Assembly (NCBI RefSeq): GCF_030407165.1
Contig: NZ_CP129111.1
Location: forward strand, 868,001-932,000
Direction of reading: 5' to 3'
Length of the DNA: 64,000 bases
Source: Fontisubflavum oceani
Lineage (GTDB): Bacteria; Pseudomonadota; Alphaproteobacteria; Rhodobacterales; Rhodobacteraceae
The notes beneath the pieces were generated by a model that saw nothing but the letters and a program-made list of their open reading frames with translations, was not told the origin of the DNA and made no database searches. Position numbers and translations under genes: made by a program. Position 1 is the stretch's first letter. Each line of letters opens with the position of its first letter. Positions 24,114 through 33,621 of the stretch are shown here, piece after piece.

Positions 24114-25363
24114 GCTCGCCTCTTCGTGGGTTCCGGCTCGATATGGGGCAGTGTTAGGCTGGCGGCAAGCTCCACATGCGGGCTCCAGCGGAACTGATCG
24201 ACCACTTGCACCCAATTCAGGCGATAGCCGGCATCGGTTAACAATTTTGCATCGCGCGCAAATGTCACCGGGTTGCAGGATACCATCGCGATGCGCGGCA
24301 CCTGTGCTCTGGCAATTTCGGCCACCTGCGCCTCGGCGCCTGCGCGGGGTGGGTCGATCACCACCGCATCAAATCGCGCCAGCTCATCGGGCAAAAGCGG
24401 GCGGCGGAACAGGTCCCGTGTCTCGGTCGTGACCTGTTTCAAACCTGTCGCGTGGCGCAGCCCATGATCCAGCGCCGCGATCATGTCCGCCTCCCCTTCC
24501 ACCGCATGGACCGCAGCGTTCGCCGCCAATGGCAGGGAGAATGTGCCGCAACCAGCAAAAAGATCGGCGATGTTATTGGCTTGCCCAACCGCATCTTTGA
24601 TCGCGGCGCATAGGGCCGCCTCGCCATCCTCCGTCGCTTGCAGGAATGCGCCGGGCGGTGGCGTCACATGCGCGGCGCCAAAGCGCTGGCTTGGGGCGGA
24701 AACCGTAAAGACCGTCTCATGGTCCCAGCTCAACCGTGCAAATCGATCGGTGTATTTCGGCAATCCCATACGCAGGGCTTCATCAAGCGGCTTCCCACCG
24801 GCGACGGCGCAATCAATCCCGACGTCGGACCGGGTCAGCGTGAAACTCAATGTGGCGCTGCGGGAGCCGCCAAGCCGGGTGATCTCTTCCAGGGTCGGAA
24901 GAACCTGCATCAGATCTGGATGGAGGATTAAACAGTCTCTAATCGGCACGATAGTATCAGATCGACGGGCATGAAATCCGACCAAAGCGCCCTTCTTGGT
25001 GCGGGTCCCGGCCAGCGTGGCGCGGCGGCGGGTGCGCGGCGGCGACGTGTGGATCGGGCGCATCTCAGCGGTCAAACCGTGCGCCGCCAGCGCGCTTGTC
25101 ACAACCTCTTGCTTCCAATACGCGACCAACCCATCCGACGCATGTTGCAAAGAACAACCGCCGCAGCTTCGGTAATGGTGGCAAGGCGCACTGACCCGAT
25201 CAGAGGAAGGCGTCACGATCCGCACATCGTCCAACCGGTCGCCCTGCAACTGGCCCGACACCGTCTCGCCCGGCAAGGCCATCGGCACAAAGATCGGCCC
25301 CGCTGCGACGCCGTCCCCCTTGTGACCGAGACGGTCGATTGTGGTTTCGAAAGGACCGGTCAT
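24110..25363 (-). CDS. class I SAM-dependent RNA (uracil-C5) methyltransferase, TrmA/RlmD family
   Basis: Predicted 5-methyluridine methyltransferase acting on rRNA or tRNA. Short TRAM-like start (DRLGHKGDGVA), a [4Fe-4S] Cys set CHHYRSCGGCSLQH (about 66-79), SAM-binding NNIADLFAGCGTFSLPLA (about 263-280), DPPRAGAE (about 345-352) and the nucleophile in VSCNPVTFARD (about 370-380). 417 aa from ATG 25363, just after the VOC gene's stop; the upstream ORF extension overlaps that gene and is rejected. Confidence 0.92.
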   Translation of the reverse strand: MTGPFETTIDRLGHKGDGVAAGPIFVPMALPGETVSGQLQGDRLDDVRIVTPSSDRVSAPCHHYRSCGGCSLQHASDGLVAYWKQEVVTSALAAHGLTAEMRPIHTSPPRTRRRATLAGTRTKKGALVGFHARRSDTIVPIRDCLILHPDLMQVLPTLEEITRLGGSRSATLSFTLTRSDVGIDCAVAGGKPLDEALRMGLPKYTDRFARLSWDHETVFTVSAPSQRFGAAHVTPPPGAFLQATEDGEAALCAAIKDAVGQANNIADLFAGCGTFSLPLAANAAVHAVEGEADMIAALDHGLRHATGLKQVTTETRDLFRRPLLPDELARFDAVVIDPPRAGAEAQVAEIARAQVPRIAMVSCNPVTFARDAKLLTDAGYRLNWVQVVDQFRWSPHVELAASLTLPHIEPEPTKRRA

Positions 25364-25367
25364 GTCG

Positions 25368-25802
25368 TCACGCGCTCGAAATAGCCGGGCTGAACGCATA
25401 GCCCTCGGGGCTGAGGATCGTCGCCTCCCGCAATCCGTGAGGTTTGTCGGCCACCGGCTCCAGAACCATGTAGCCCGCCGCCTCGGCCCGCGCGACGGCT
25501 GCATCTGGATCCATATCAAACAGATAGAGTTGCAAACCGCCTCCCCGCGGCGGGCTTTCCGGTACAACCCCCAGAAGCGGGTGCGCGCCATAGGTGCCAT
25601 CCGCGTGGATCTGCATCATCATGTCGCCGTGCCGCAAGATCGCAAAATCATCGGAGAGGCGATGCACGCTCAGGCCAAACACCTCGACCATCATCGCGGC
25701 CAAGGCGCGCACATCCTGGCTCAGCAGGTTGACACCAATGCCGGACAGGCTGCGCCCAAAAACCTCGGCGGGAACCGTCTCCAGGTCCATCTCGTCGCTC
25801 AT
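25368..25802 (-). CDS. VOC family protein
   Basis: Single-domain glyoxalase/bleomycin-resistance-fold protein of unknown substrate. Structural pattern: GIGVNLLSQDVRALAAMMVEVFGL, then FAILRHGDMMMQIHADG, LQLYLFDMDPDAAVARAEAA and the terminal REATILSPEGYAF. ATG 25802 overlaps the stop of the ABC transporter (ATGA), supporting this start rather than an upstream ATG within that gene. 144 aa. Confidence 0.85.
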   Translation of the reverse strand: MSDEMDLETVPAEVFGRSLSGIGVNLLSQDVRALAAMMVEVFGLSVHRLSDDFAILRHGDMMMQIHADGTYGAHPLLGVVPESPPRGGGLQLYLFDMDPDAAVARAEAAGYMVLEPVADKPHGLREATILSPEGYAFSPAISSA

Positions 25803-27661
25803 TCCGCGGCTTCTTTCACGCCAATGAACCCGCCCGATTGCCGGTTCCAATAGCGCGCATAAAGCCCTTCCTGCGCCAGCAGGTCAACGTGACTGCCTTC
25901 TTCGACAATCCGACCCTGATCCATCACAACGATCCGATCCATCCGCGCGATAGTCGAAAGCCGGTGGGCAATCGCAATCACGGTTTTGCCCTCCATCACA
26001 TCGGCCAAAGCCGTCTGGATCGCGGCCTCGACTTCACTGTCGAGGGCGCTTGTCGCCTCGTCCAGAACCAAAACTGGGGCGTCCTTCAAAAACGCGCGGG
26101 CCAGGGCAATCCGCTGACGTTGTCCACCAGAAAGTTTCACGCCGCGTTCACCAAGATGCGCATCATAGCCTTTGCGGCCCGTGTGGTCTTCTAGATCCTT
26201 GATGAAGTCATCGGCTTCCGCCCGTCGCGCGGCGGCCAGCATCTCTTCCTCCGACGCACCGGGGCGACCATAAAGGATGTTGTCCCGAGCGGAGCGGTTG
26301 AACATCGCGGTTTCCTGCGTGACCATCCCGATCTGCCGTCTGAGGCTTTCCTGGGTCAGTTCCCGCACATCACACGCATCCAGAAAAATGCGACCCTTCT
26401 CCGCATCATAGAGCCTGAGCAGCAAGGCAACCAAGGTCGACTTCCCGGCCCCCGAGGCGCCGACGATGCCGAGTTTCTCGCCCGGCTCGACCACCAGCGA
26501 CAGGTCCTCGATGCCACCCAACTCGCGCCCATAGGCGAAGCTTACAGCCTCAAAAGTGATCTTGCCTTTCGCACGCTCCAACTCCAACGCGCTCTCGTCA
26601 TCGATCAGGGTATGCGGCGGCGTCAATGTCCGCATCCCATCCTCGATCTCGCCGACATTTGCGTAAATGCCCATCAGCGTGAAGCTGACCCAGCCGGTCA
26701 TCTGCGCGATCCGCATCGCGATGGCGCCGGTCGCCACGATATCGCCCGGGCTGGCGACCCCCTGACGCCAAAGCAGAACCGCCCCGAGGATCAAGACCAC
26801 CGGCAGAAGCCCGGCCACCGTCATCAGCGCGAAACGGAACCCGGTGGACAGATAGCCAAACTCGAGCGAGCGATCCCGCAGGACCTCCATCGCGCCAATC
26901 GCCGCGCTATCCTCATGCCGGATGTGACCGAACAGCTTGACCGTCTTGATATTGGTGATCGTATCGACAACCTGCCCCGTGACCATCGCCCGCGCCCCGG
27001 CCCGGGCGGCGGACCGTTTGCGGATGCGTGGCAAAAACCAGCCGATCATCCAGAAATAGAGACCAAGCCAAGCCAAAAGCGCCAAAGCGATCCGCCAATC
27101 AATGACCGCAAGCATCAAAACCGACCCGATCATCGAGGCCAGCGCGAACGCGATCGCGTTGATCACCTCGCCCACCACATTGGTCAGCGCTTGGGCGGTC
27201 TGCATCTGCTTCTGGGCAATCCGGCCGGCGAAATCATTGTCGAAAAAGCTGACCGCATGACCAAGCGACCAACGATGCAACCGGCTTTGCACCAACGGGT
27301 AGATGTTGGGCGGTAGAACGATGCCGTTAAACGCCGCGCTGGCGCCAAAAATCATGGGGCGCAGTAGGAGGAAGAACGCCACGAAGCCCAGGATCAGACC
27401 CCAGTTCTCGGCGAAATAGGTCAGCGGCGCGGCACTTTCGACTGCGCTATCAACGATCATGCCAAGCAGCAGGGCGCTGAACACCTCCAGCGTCCCGGCC
27501 AGTGCCGAGGCCAGCGTGGCGAGCAAGATCACCGGCCATGACCCAGCAAGGCACCACCGGAAGAATGCCCAAAGCGTCTGCGGCGGCGGTGTTTCGGCCG
27601 GTTTGAACCCGTCAATCAGGTCACCCAACCAGGCCAGAACCGGTTGCAGCCGCGCAATCAT
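25799..27661 (-). CDS. ABC half-exporter (permease-ATPase fusion), copy 1
   Basis: Type IV (MsbA/LmrA-like) half-transporter: about six helices in residues 35-310, then an ATPase domain. Walker A GASGAGKSTL, signature LSGGQRQRIALARA, Walker B VLVLDEATSALD with catalytic Glu, switch His in AIAHRLS. 620 aa from ATG 27661, which overlaps the upstream exporter's stop by four bases. Near-identical motif blocks in the next gene mark a tandem duplication; both keep catalytic residues, so a heterodimer with two active sites or two homodimers are possible. Substrate unknown. Confidence 0.93.
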   Translation of the reverse strand: MIARLQPVLAWLGDLIDGFKPAETPPPQTLWAFFRWCLAGSWPVILLATLASALAGTLEVFSALLLGMIVDSAVESAAPLTYFAENWGLILGFVAFFLLLRPMIFGASAAFNGIVLPPNIYPLVQSRLHRWSLGHAVSFFDNDFAGRIAQKQMQTAQALTNVVGEVINAIAFALASMIGSVLMLAVIDWRIALALLAWLGLYFWMIGWFLPRIRKRSAARAGARAMVTGQVVDTITNIKTVKLFGHIRHEDSAAIGAMEVLRDRSLEFGYLSTGFRFALMTVAGLLPVVLILGAVLLWRQGVASPGDIVATGAIAMRIAQMTGWVSFTLMGIYANVGEIEDGMRTLTPPHTLIDDESALELERAKGKITFEAVSFAYGRELGGIEDLSLVVEPGEKLGIVGASGAGKSTLVALLLRLYDAEKGRIFLDACDVRELTQESLRRQIGMVTQETAMFNRSARDNILYGRPGASEEEMLAAARRAEADDFIKDLEDHTGRKGYDAHLGERGVKLSGGQRQRIALARAFLKDAPVLVLDEATSALDSEVEAAIQTALADVMEGKTVIAIAHRLSTIARMDRIVVMDQGRIVEEGSHVDLLAQEGLYARYWNRQSGGFIGVKEAAE

Positions 27662-29499
27662 TCCGCCGCCTCGGTGCCGATAAAGCCGCCCGATTGCCGC
27701 GCCCAAAACCCGGCATAAAGCCCATTTTGAGCCAGAAGCTCCGCATGGCTGCCTTCTTCGGCAATCCGGCCATTATCCAACACCAAAATCCGGTCCATCT
27801 TGGCGATGGTGGAGAGGCGGTGCGCGATGGCGATTACGGTTTTGCCCTCCATCACGCCGTAAAGCGTGTCTTGGATCGCGGCCTCGACCTCGCTGTCGAG
27901 CGCGCTGGTGGCCTCATCGAGGATCAGGATCGGCGCGTCTTTCAAAATCACCCGCGCCAGGGCGACCCGTTGACGTTGCCCGCCGGAGAGTTTCACGCCC
28001 CGCTCGCCCACCTGCGCGTCATAGCCCAGGCGACCTTCCGGGTCGGCGAGATCAAGAATGAACTCATGCGCCTCAGCCCGGTTCGCCGCTGCGATCACCT
28101 CCGCCTCGCTGGCCTCGGGCCGCCCGTAGAGGATGTTCTCCCGTACGGACCGATGCAAAAGTGAGCTGTCTTGCTGGACCATGCCGATGACCTGGCGCAG
28201 GCTGTCTTGCGTCACCGCCGAAATGTCCTGGCCATCAATCAGAATCTGCCCCTTCTCGGCGTCATAAAACCGCAAGAGAAGCTTCACGAGAGTCGATTTC
28301 CCCGCGCCCGAGCGCCCGATCAAGCCGATCTTTTCCCCCGGCTGAATGCGCAGCGACACATCCTGCAACCCGCCGCTCTCGCGCCCGTAGTGATGGGTCA
28401 ACCCACGCAACTCAATCGCGCCCCTTTCTAGGACGAGATTTTTGGCATCGGGCTTATCGACCAGGGTGATCGGTTGCGCGATGGTTTCCATCCCTTCGGC
28501 CACGATCCCGAGGGAGCGGAAAAACGTGCTGAGCGCCCACATGATCCAGCCGGTCATCGCATTCAGCCGCAGCGTGAGCGCGGTGGCCGCAGCGACAACC
28601 CCGACCGAAGCCGCACCTTGCGCCCAGAGCCAAACGGCCCAACCGACAACCCCAACGATCAAGAACCCATTCAACGCGGTCAGCGCCACATCCATCGTGG
28701 TAAAAATCCGCATCTCACGAGCGAACGTCTGGCGAGTGTGTTCAATCGCCTCTTTGGCGTAGTCCAACTCGCTGTCGTGATGCGCGAAGAGCTTCACCGA
28801 ATGGATATTGGTGTAGCTATCGACAACGCGGCCCGTGGTCATCGACCGCGCGTCCGAACTGGCTTTTGACGCAGGCCCAACCCGCTGCATCGTCCAACGC
28901 ACCAGAAGGGCATAGAGCCCTAGCCAGATGATCAGCGGCAGGGCAAGACGTGGGTCCGCCTCGGCCAGAAGGATCGCCGCACCGATCAAGTACGCGACCG
29001 CGAAGGTCAGAGCATCGAATACCTGAAAAATTGCGTCGCCAGCGGCGGGTGGCGTCTGCATGATCCGGTTTGCGATCCGACCCGCGAAATCATTCTCAAA
29101 CCAACCAACCGATTGACGCAAAACATGTTTATGCGCGCGCCAGCGGATCAACGTGCCGAAATTCGGCAAGATACCGTTGTTTAGAAGCGCAACATCGAGA
29201 CCTTGCAGCGCCGGGCGCAGGATCAAAATGAAGCCCGCGACCAGGAGAAGCTCGGTGCCATATTGCTCCAATACACTCGCAGGCTCACCCGACGACAAGA
29301 GATCGACCACCCGACCCATATAATAGATCAACGCGACCTCAACGATGGCCACGAGCAAAGACATGGCGGCGGTGAATGCGAAGAGCCGTTTGAACGGTTG
29401 CGAATATTCCCACAAGAACGGCCATAACCGCGTCGGCGGCGTATCTCGCTCGGGATACGCCTTGTAGGGATCGACCAGATTTTCAAAAAAACGGAACAT
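27658..29499 (-). CDS. ABC half-exporter (permease-ATPase fusion), copy 2
   Basis: Paralogue of the downstream copy: transmembrane domain (about 40-325) then ATPase with GRSGAGKSTLVKLLLRFYDA, LSGGQRQRVALARV, ILILDEATSALDSEVEAAIQ and AIAHRLSTIA. Starts MFRFFENLVDPYKAYPE, a recognisable Rhodobacteraceae N-terminus; the ORF extends upstream without matching residues. 613 aa. About 60 bases separate it from the LysE gene, so the two exporters may have their own promoter. Confidence 0.93.
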   Translation of the reverse strand: MFRFFENLVDPYKAYPERDTPPTRLWPFLWEYSQPFKRLFAFTAAMSLLVAIVEVALIYYMGRVVDLLSSGEPASVLEQYGTELLLVAGFILILRPALQGLDVALLNNGILPNFGTLIRWRAHKHVLRQSVGWFENDFAGRIANRIMQTPPAAGDAIFQVFDALTFAVAYLIGAAILLAEADPRLALPLIIWLGLYALLVRWTMQRVGPASKASSDARSMTTGRVVDSYTNIHSVKLFAHHDSELDYAKEAIEHTRQTFAREMRIFTTMDVALTALNGFLIVGVVGWAVWLWAQGAASVGVVAAATALTLRLNAMTGWIMWALSTFFRSLGIVAEGMETIAQPITLVDKPDAKNLVLERGAIELRGLTHHYGRESGGLQDVSLRIQPGEKIGLIGRSGAGKSTLVKLLLRFYDAEKGQILIDGQDISAVTQDSLRQVIGMVQQDSSLLHRSVRENILYGRPEASEAEVIAAANRAEAHEFILDLADPEGRLGYDAQVGERGVKLSGGQRQRVALARVILKDAPILILDEATSALDSEVEAAIQDTLYGVMEGKTVIAIAHRLSTIAKMDRILVLDNGRIAEEGSHAELLAQNGLYAGFWARQSGGFIGTEAAE

Positions 29500-29560
29500 G
29501 GGACTCTGGCCGAATAAGCGGCGCGGTTTACGGGGTGAGACTCGGGATATAACCCCGGGA

Positions 29561-30145
29561 TTACAGAAAAACCATGACAGCCGACGCGGCGAGCCCGGTT
29601 GCCATGACCCTTGCGAAAATCCGCCAAGCGCCGGGCGTGTTAAGAAGAAGGGCCAAAGCGGTGCCAGCGGCACTCCAAAACAGGCACACAAAAAAGTTCG
29701 TCCCGGAAAAGGCCAGAGCCAAACGCTGCGCTTCGTCCCACGGTGTCAAGCCGATGCCATAGCCCGCTGCAGCCGCCAGGGCCACCGCCCAGACCTTTGG
29801 GTTCACCCACTGAAACAGAACCGCCTCAACAAAGGTAAAGGGCCGATCCCGCGCCTGACGCGCCTCCGGCGCATTGGCGGATTGCCAGAGGGTCCAGCCC
29901 ATCCACAGGATCCAGGTCGCGGCCGCAAGTTTCAACGTCAGAACCAAGCCGGGTCGCGCCTCCAAGGCCGCCCCGATCCCAAGCCCTGTCAGCCCGGCCG
30001 TCACACCGACCCCAACCACGACGCCCGCCACATGCGGTAGTGTCGCGCGCATGCCAAACCGCGCGCCCGAGGCTGTCAGCAAGATGACGTTCGGTCCTGG
30101 TGAGAAGAGGCCGACAAACACGAAGGCATAGAGCGGGTCGAGCAC
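29561..30145 (-). CDS. LysE/RhtB family amino-acid exporter
   Basis: Small inner-membrane exporter with about six helices. The family signature FVGLFSPGPNVILLTASGARFG is near the N-terminus (about 8-29), and the conserved FQWVNPKVWAVALAAAAGY lies mid-protein. 194 aa from a GTG at 30145; upstream codons in the same frame overlap the end of cca and look non-coding. Nine bases follow the cca stop, so it is probably co-transcribed. Confidence 0.88.
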   Translation of the reverse strand: MLDPLYAFVFVGLFSPGPNVILLTASGARFGMRATLPHVAGVVVGVGVTAGLTGLGIGAALEARPGLVLTLKLAAATWILWMGWTLWQSANAPEARQARDRPFTFVEAVLFQWVNPKVWAVALAAAAGYGIGLTPWDEAQRLALAFSGTNFFVCLFWSAAGTALALLLNTPGAWRIFARVMATGLAASAVMVFL

Positions 30146-30155
30146 GCGGCCTCCG

Positions 30156-31306
30156 TCAAGACAGGAGCGCGGCGCGATCCAGGGCGAAATCCGAGGCGAT
30201 CCACCGTGTTTCAAGCTCAGCCAGTTTCTCGCCAAGAGCCGGACCTGAGAGCGCTGGCATAAGGTCAGCCGCAGCGATTGGAAACTGCGCCTCCGCGCCG
30301 CGCATTGCGGTCTCCAGCTGCCGCTGATCAAACGGTTGCTCAAAAATCGTGGCGCGCAGCAGCAAGATGTCGCGCGCCGTCTCATAGCCATGACGATAGC
30401 CGAGTTCGCCCGGACCTTCTGCGCTACCCATCCTGTCGCGGAGCAGGGCGACATGCCTCGCATCGCGTTTGCTCAACCGCAACGCATCGGTCGGCTCTTC
30501 CCGCCCAAACTTGCGAGGCGACGCATCGGATCTGGCGATGCAGACTGTGCTGCTTCAATCGCGATCAAGATCGGCAGGGCGCGCGGGTCTGCACCTCGTA
30601 GGACGCAGCGCAAGACACCGCTCTGCATCATCGCCGCCAAAGCTGGACCAGGGTCACCGGCAGAGAGGAGCTTTATCATCTCCGCGCCAATGCGCTCTTT
30701 CGAAAGCGTCTCTATTCCGCCGGATAGAGCCGCACAGGCTGCCAATCCGTCGGCATCAAACCCATTGCCTGGATCGGCGTACCAAGCATGAAACCGGAAA
30801 AACCGCAGGATGCGGAGATAGTCTTCCCGAATGCGATCTTCCGCAGACCCGATGAAGCGAAGGCGGCGAGCGGCGAGGTCATCCACCCCCTCGCCAGTCG
30901 GGTCCAAAACCGTCCCATCTGGTGTCGCATAAAGCGCATTCATTGTGAAATCGCGCCGGCCTGCGTCGTCGTGAATATCGGTCGAGAAGGCGACCGTTGC
31001 ATGTCGGCCATGGGTCTCGACATCCTTGCGAAAGGTGGTCACCTCATGCGGTCGACCGTCAGCGACAATCGTGACCGTCCCATGGTCGAACCCTGTCGGC
31101 ACCGCATGCAACCCCGCCGCTTCGGCAAGCGCCATCACCCGCTCCGGCACAGCATCTGTGGCGAGGTCGATGTCGTCTGCCGCCTGCCCGATCAGCCCAT
31201 TGCGCACGCAGCCGCCGACAAACAGCGCCTGATGGCCAGCCTTCGTCAGGGTCGTACAGATCGCAACCGTTCCCGGATGCGCCATCCAATCCGCTTGTAG
31301 CTTCAT
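30156..31306 (-). pseudogene. cca: CCA tRNA nucleotidyltransferase, single frameshift
   Basis: Class II CCA-adding enzyme or poly(A) polymerase-like protein. N-terminal nucleotidyltransferase core has FVGGCVRNGLIG and DIDLATD (catalytic Asp pair), RRDFTMNALYAT, and the RLRFIGSAEDRIREDYLRIL helix. After ASLGG the frame runs off to a premature stop at 30473. One missing base in the C run 30500-30502 restores EEPTDALRLSKRDARHVALL and the C-terminal helical domain to the stop at 30156. ATG 31306 overlaps the CoA pyrophosphatase stop. An essential tRNA-maturation gene, so error rather than decay is likely. Confidence 0.85.
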
Positions 31307-31908
31307 GACCCAACCCGATCCGCCAGAGATTTCAACATCCGCGCCGTGGCGCCCCAAATGTAATACGGCCCATAGGGCACGACGTAGAACTGCCGCCAAA
31401 CGCCGCGCCAACGTCGCCGCTCGACCCGATAGGCGCTCGGGTCCATGAGAAACGCAAGCGGGACCCGAAATATCTCGGCAACTTCACCTGGTTCTGGTAC
31501 CGGGTCAAAATCGCCATTTAGAGCCGCGACGACTGGCGTCACTTCATAACTGGTCACCGTCTCATGGATGGGCATCAGTTCAAGAACAGAGACCAAATCG
31601 CGTGGAAGGCCAATCTCTTCTTCCGCCTCACGCAGCGCTGCAGACACCAAGTCGGCATCGCCGTCATCAAGCTTACCGCCGGGAAAGGCGATCTGACCGG
31701 GGTGGTGTTTCAGATGCGAGGCGCGTTTGGTCAGGATCACCTCCGCCCCGCCCGGCGCGTCAGCGATGGCAATCAACACGGCTGCCGGGCGCAGTTTGCG
31801 ACTCTTTGGCAAAACGATATCGGGGTTCAGATCGTAATCCGACGAGGGCGCTGCCGGCCGCTCCAGCGCGGCCCGTAAGATGTTGAGATCAACTGGTCGA
31901 CCCATCAT
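31303..31908 (-). CDS. NUDIX CoA pyrophosphatase-type hydrolase
   Basis: Predicted to hydrolyse CoA or its oxidised forms to 4'-phosphopantetheine and 3',5'-ADP. UPF0035 signature LTKRASHLKHHPGQIAFPGG at about 60-79, followed by the Nudix box GGKLDDGDADLVSAALREAE with EEIGL. Three candidate ATGs (31914, 31908, 31905) all overlap the hslO stop; I chose the middle one and the exact start is uncertain. About 201 aa. Confidence 0.88.
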   Translation of the reverse strand: MMGRPVDLNILRAALERPAAPSSDYDLNPDIVLPKSRKLRPAAVLIAIADAPGGAEVILTKRASHLKHHPGQIAFPGGKLDDGDADLVSAALREAEEEIGLPRDLVSVLELMPIHETVTSYEVTPVVAALNGDFDPVPEPGEVAEIFRVPLAFLMDPSAYRVERRRWRGVWRQFYVVPYGPYYIWGATARMLKSLADRVGS

Positions 31909-32902
31909 CGCCACCCACGGCCTTTGCGGCTTCGAACCCCAAGGTCAGAGGATCAAATTGATAATGCGCACCGCAGAATTGACAATCCGCTGTCACGATG
32001 CCCGCGTCCGTCGTCATATGCGCAATGTCCTTGGCGGAGTAGATCGAGAGGCTTTGACGCACCTTGGCCGGCGAACAGGTGCAACCGAACTGCACCGGTT
32101 GCGCATCAAACACGCGCGGTGCTTCTTCGTGGAACAGCCGCACCAGAAGATCGGTGGGCGAGACACGCGGGCCGATCAACTCCAACTCCTCCACCGTGTC
32201 GAGAAGCAGGTTGGCGCGGTTCCAGTTCTCGCCCTCTGCCGCATCCAAGATGTCTTCCGCGGCAAGTAATCCGGCTTCACCAGATCCGCCTTCACCGGTC
32301 ACATGCGGCGAGGCCTTCGGCATATGCTGCAACATCACGCCGCCCGCGCGCCAATGAACGGCCTCGCCCGGTTCCTGCGACCGGCCATAGCTCAAGGCAA
32401 ACCGGGTCGGCAGTTGCTCGGATTGCGCAAAATAGGCCTCTGCACAGGCGGTCAAAGCGCCACCCGCGATCGGCGTGATGCCTTGATACGGCGCATTCCC
32501 CGCACCCTGATCGATCAGAATAGCGAAATAGCCCTTCCCGATCTGCTGAAACGGGTCGGCAGCCTCGTCGAATGCCTCTTTGTCATAGCTCGCATAGGCC
32601 CGAATCTGCGCAGGCGCGCCTTCCTCCGCCGGTGCGAAGAAATCCGTCGCAATGAGCCGCAGCGGGCCATCGCCCCGCACCTGGAGCGACAGTTTCCAGC
32701 GCAGCTTGATGGTCTGCCCGACCAACGCGGTCAGCAACGCCATCTCCGCCACCATGGCCTCAACGCCCGCTGGATAGGCGTGTTGCGACAAGATTTGGTC
32801 CAGCGTGCCGTCCAGGCGTGCGACACGACCCCGAATATCCGTGCGGTCGAGTTGAAACGGCAGGACGGTATCGTCCCAAGCGATTTTGGTCGTCAATGTC
32901 AT
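31889..32902 (-). CDS. hslO: Hsp33-family redox-regulated chaperone
   Basis: Holdase activated by oxidative unfolding. C-terminal zinc switch: CTC near residue 275 and CQFC near 311, the Hsp33 CxC...CxxC set. N-terminal core with QLDRTDIRGRVARLDG and AYPAGVEAMVAEMALL. 337 aa, standard for alphaproteobacteria. First gene of the reverse run hslO - nudix - cca - lysE. It diverges from rfbC. Confidence 0.94.
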   Translation of the reverse strand: MTLTTKIAWDDTVLPFQLDRTDIRGRVARLDGTLDQILSQHAYPAGVEAMVAEMALLTALVGQTIKLRWKLSLQVRGDGPLRLIATDFFAPAEEGAPAQIRAYASYDKEAFDEAADPFQQIGKGYFAILIDQGAGNAPYQGITPIAGGALTACAEAYFAQSEQLPTRFALSYGRSQEPGEAVHWRAGGVMLQHMPKASPHVTGEGGSGEAGLLAAEDILDAAEGENWNRANLLLDTVEELELIGPRVSPTDLLVRLFHEEAPRVFDAQPVQFGCTCSPAKVRQSLSIYSAKDIAHMTTDAGIVTADCQFCGAHYQFDPLTLGFEAAKAVGGDDGSTS

Positions 32903-33014
32903 AAGAAGTCCTCGCGGCCCGCTTCGGCAGGCATATCGCGCCCATATAGGGGCGGCAACTGATATCCCAAGGGGTTGCCGGGTGACTTGGCCGCAATCCC
33001 TTGCTATCGAGCGC

Positions 33015-33020
33015 TATAAT
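33015..33020 (+). promoter_or_regulatory. rfbC: candidate -10 box for the rfbCBDA operon
   Basis: Perfect TATAAT, 29 bases before the GTG start of rfbC, in the divergent interval with hslO. There is no good -35 at 16-18 bases (CGCAAT); TTGGCC lies 22 bases upstream. Alphaproteobacterial promoters tolerate weak -35 boxes, so this is plausible but not proven. Confidence 0.35.
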
Positions 33021-33048
33021 CCGCCGCTGCCAAAGATGGACCGCCTCT

Positions 33049-33621
33049 GTGAAGATTGAAACGACCACCCTGCCCGATGTGTTGATCTTAACGCCCAAAC
33101 GGTTTGGAGATACCCGCGGCTATTTCAGCGAGAGCTGGAACCGCAAGACCCTCAAAGACCACGGTATCGACATCGACTTCGTGCAAGACAACCATTCCAT
33201 GTCTGCGACGGTCGGCACCATCCGAGGCCTGCATAGTCAGACGCCCCCTTTTGCGCAGGCAAAGCTGGTGCGTTGTGGGCGCGGGGTGGTTTTTGATGTG
33301 GCCGTGGACGCCCGTGTCGGCTCGCCAACCTATGGCCAATGGGTCGGCGTCGAGTTGAGCGCTGAAAATGGCCGGCAATTGTTGATTCCCGAGGGGTTCT
33401 TACACGGGTTTGCCACGCGCGCGCCTGATAGTGAGTTGATCTACAAATGCAGCAACTACTATGCCCCAGATTGCGAGGCGAGCGTCCGGTTTGACGACCC
33501 CGATCTCAACATAGATTGGGGTTTAGGCGATGTGGAGCCGGTACTTTCGCACAAGGACGCCATCGCAGGGGCCTTTGCGAGCTTCTCATCCGGTATTTCT
33601 TGGGGAGGACCCGCGACATGA
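33049..33621 (+). CDS. rfbC: dTDP-4-dehydrorhamnose 3,5-epimerase
   Basis: RmlC, third step of dTDP-L-rhamnose synthesis. Cupin fold with DVLILTPKRFGDTRGYFSES at about 9-28, QDNHSMSATVGTIRGLHSQ holding the catalytic His, and LLIPEGFLHGFAT. The GTG at 33049 begins the conserved sequence; the longer ORF from 33001 spans the -10 element and is rejected. 190 aa. Stop overlaps rfbB. Confidence 0.93.
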   Translation: MKIETTTLPDVLILTPKRFGDTRGYFSESWNRKTLKDHGIDIDFVQDNHSMSATVGTIRGLHSQTPPFAQAKLVRCGRGVVFDVAVDARVGSPTYGQWVGVELSAENGRQLLIPEGFLHGFATRAPDSELIYKCSNYYAPDCEASVRFDDPDLNIDWGLGDVEPVLSHKDAIAGAFASFSSGISWGGPAT

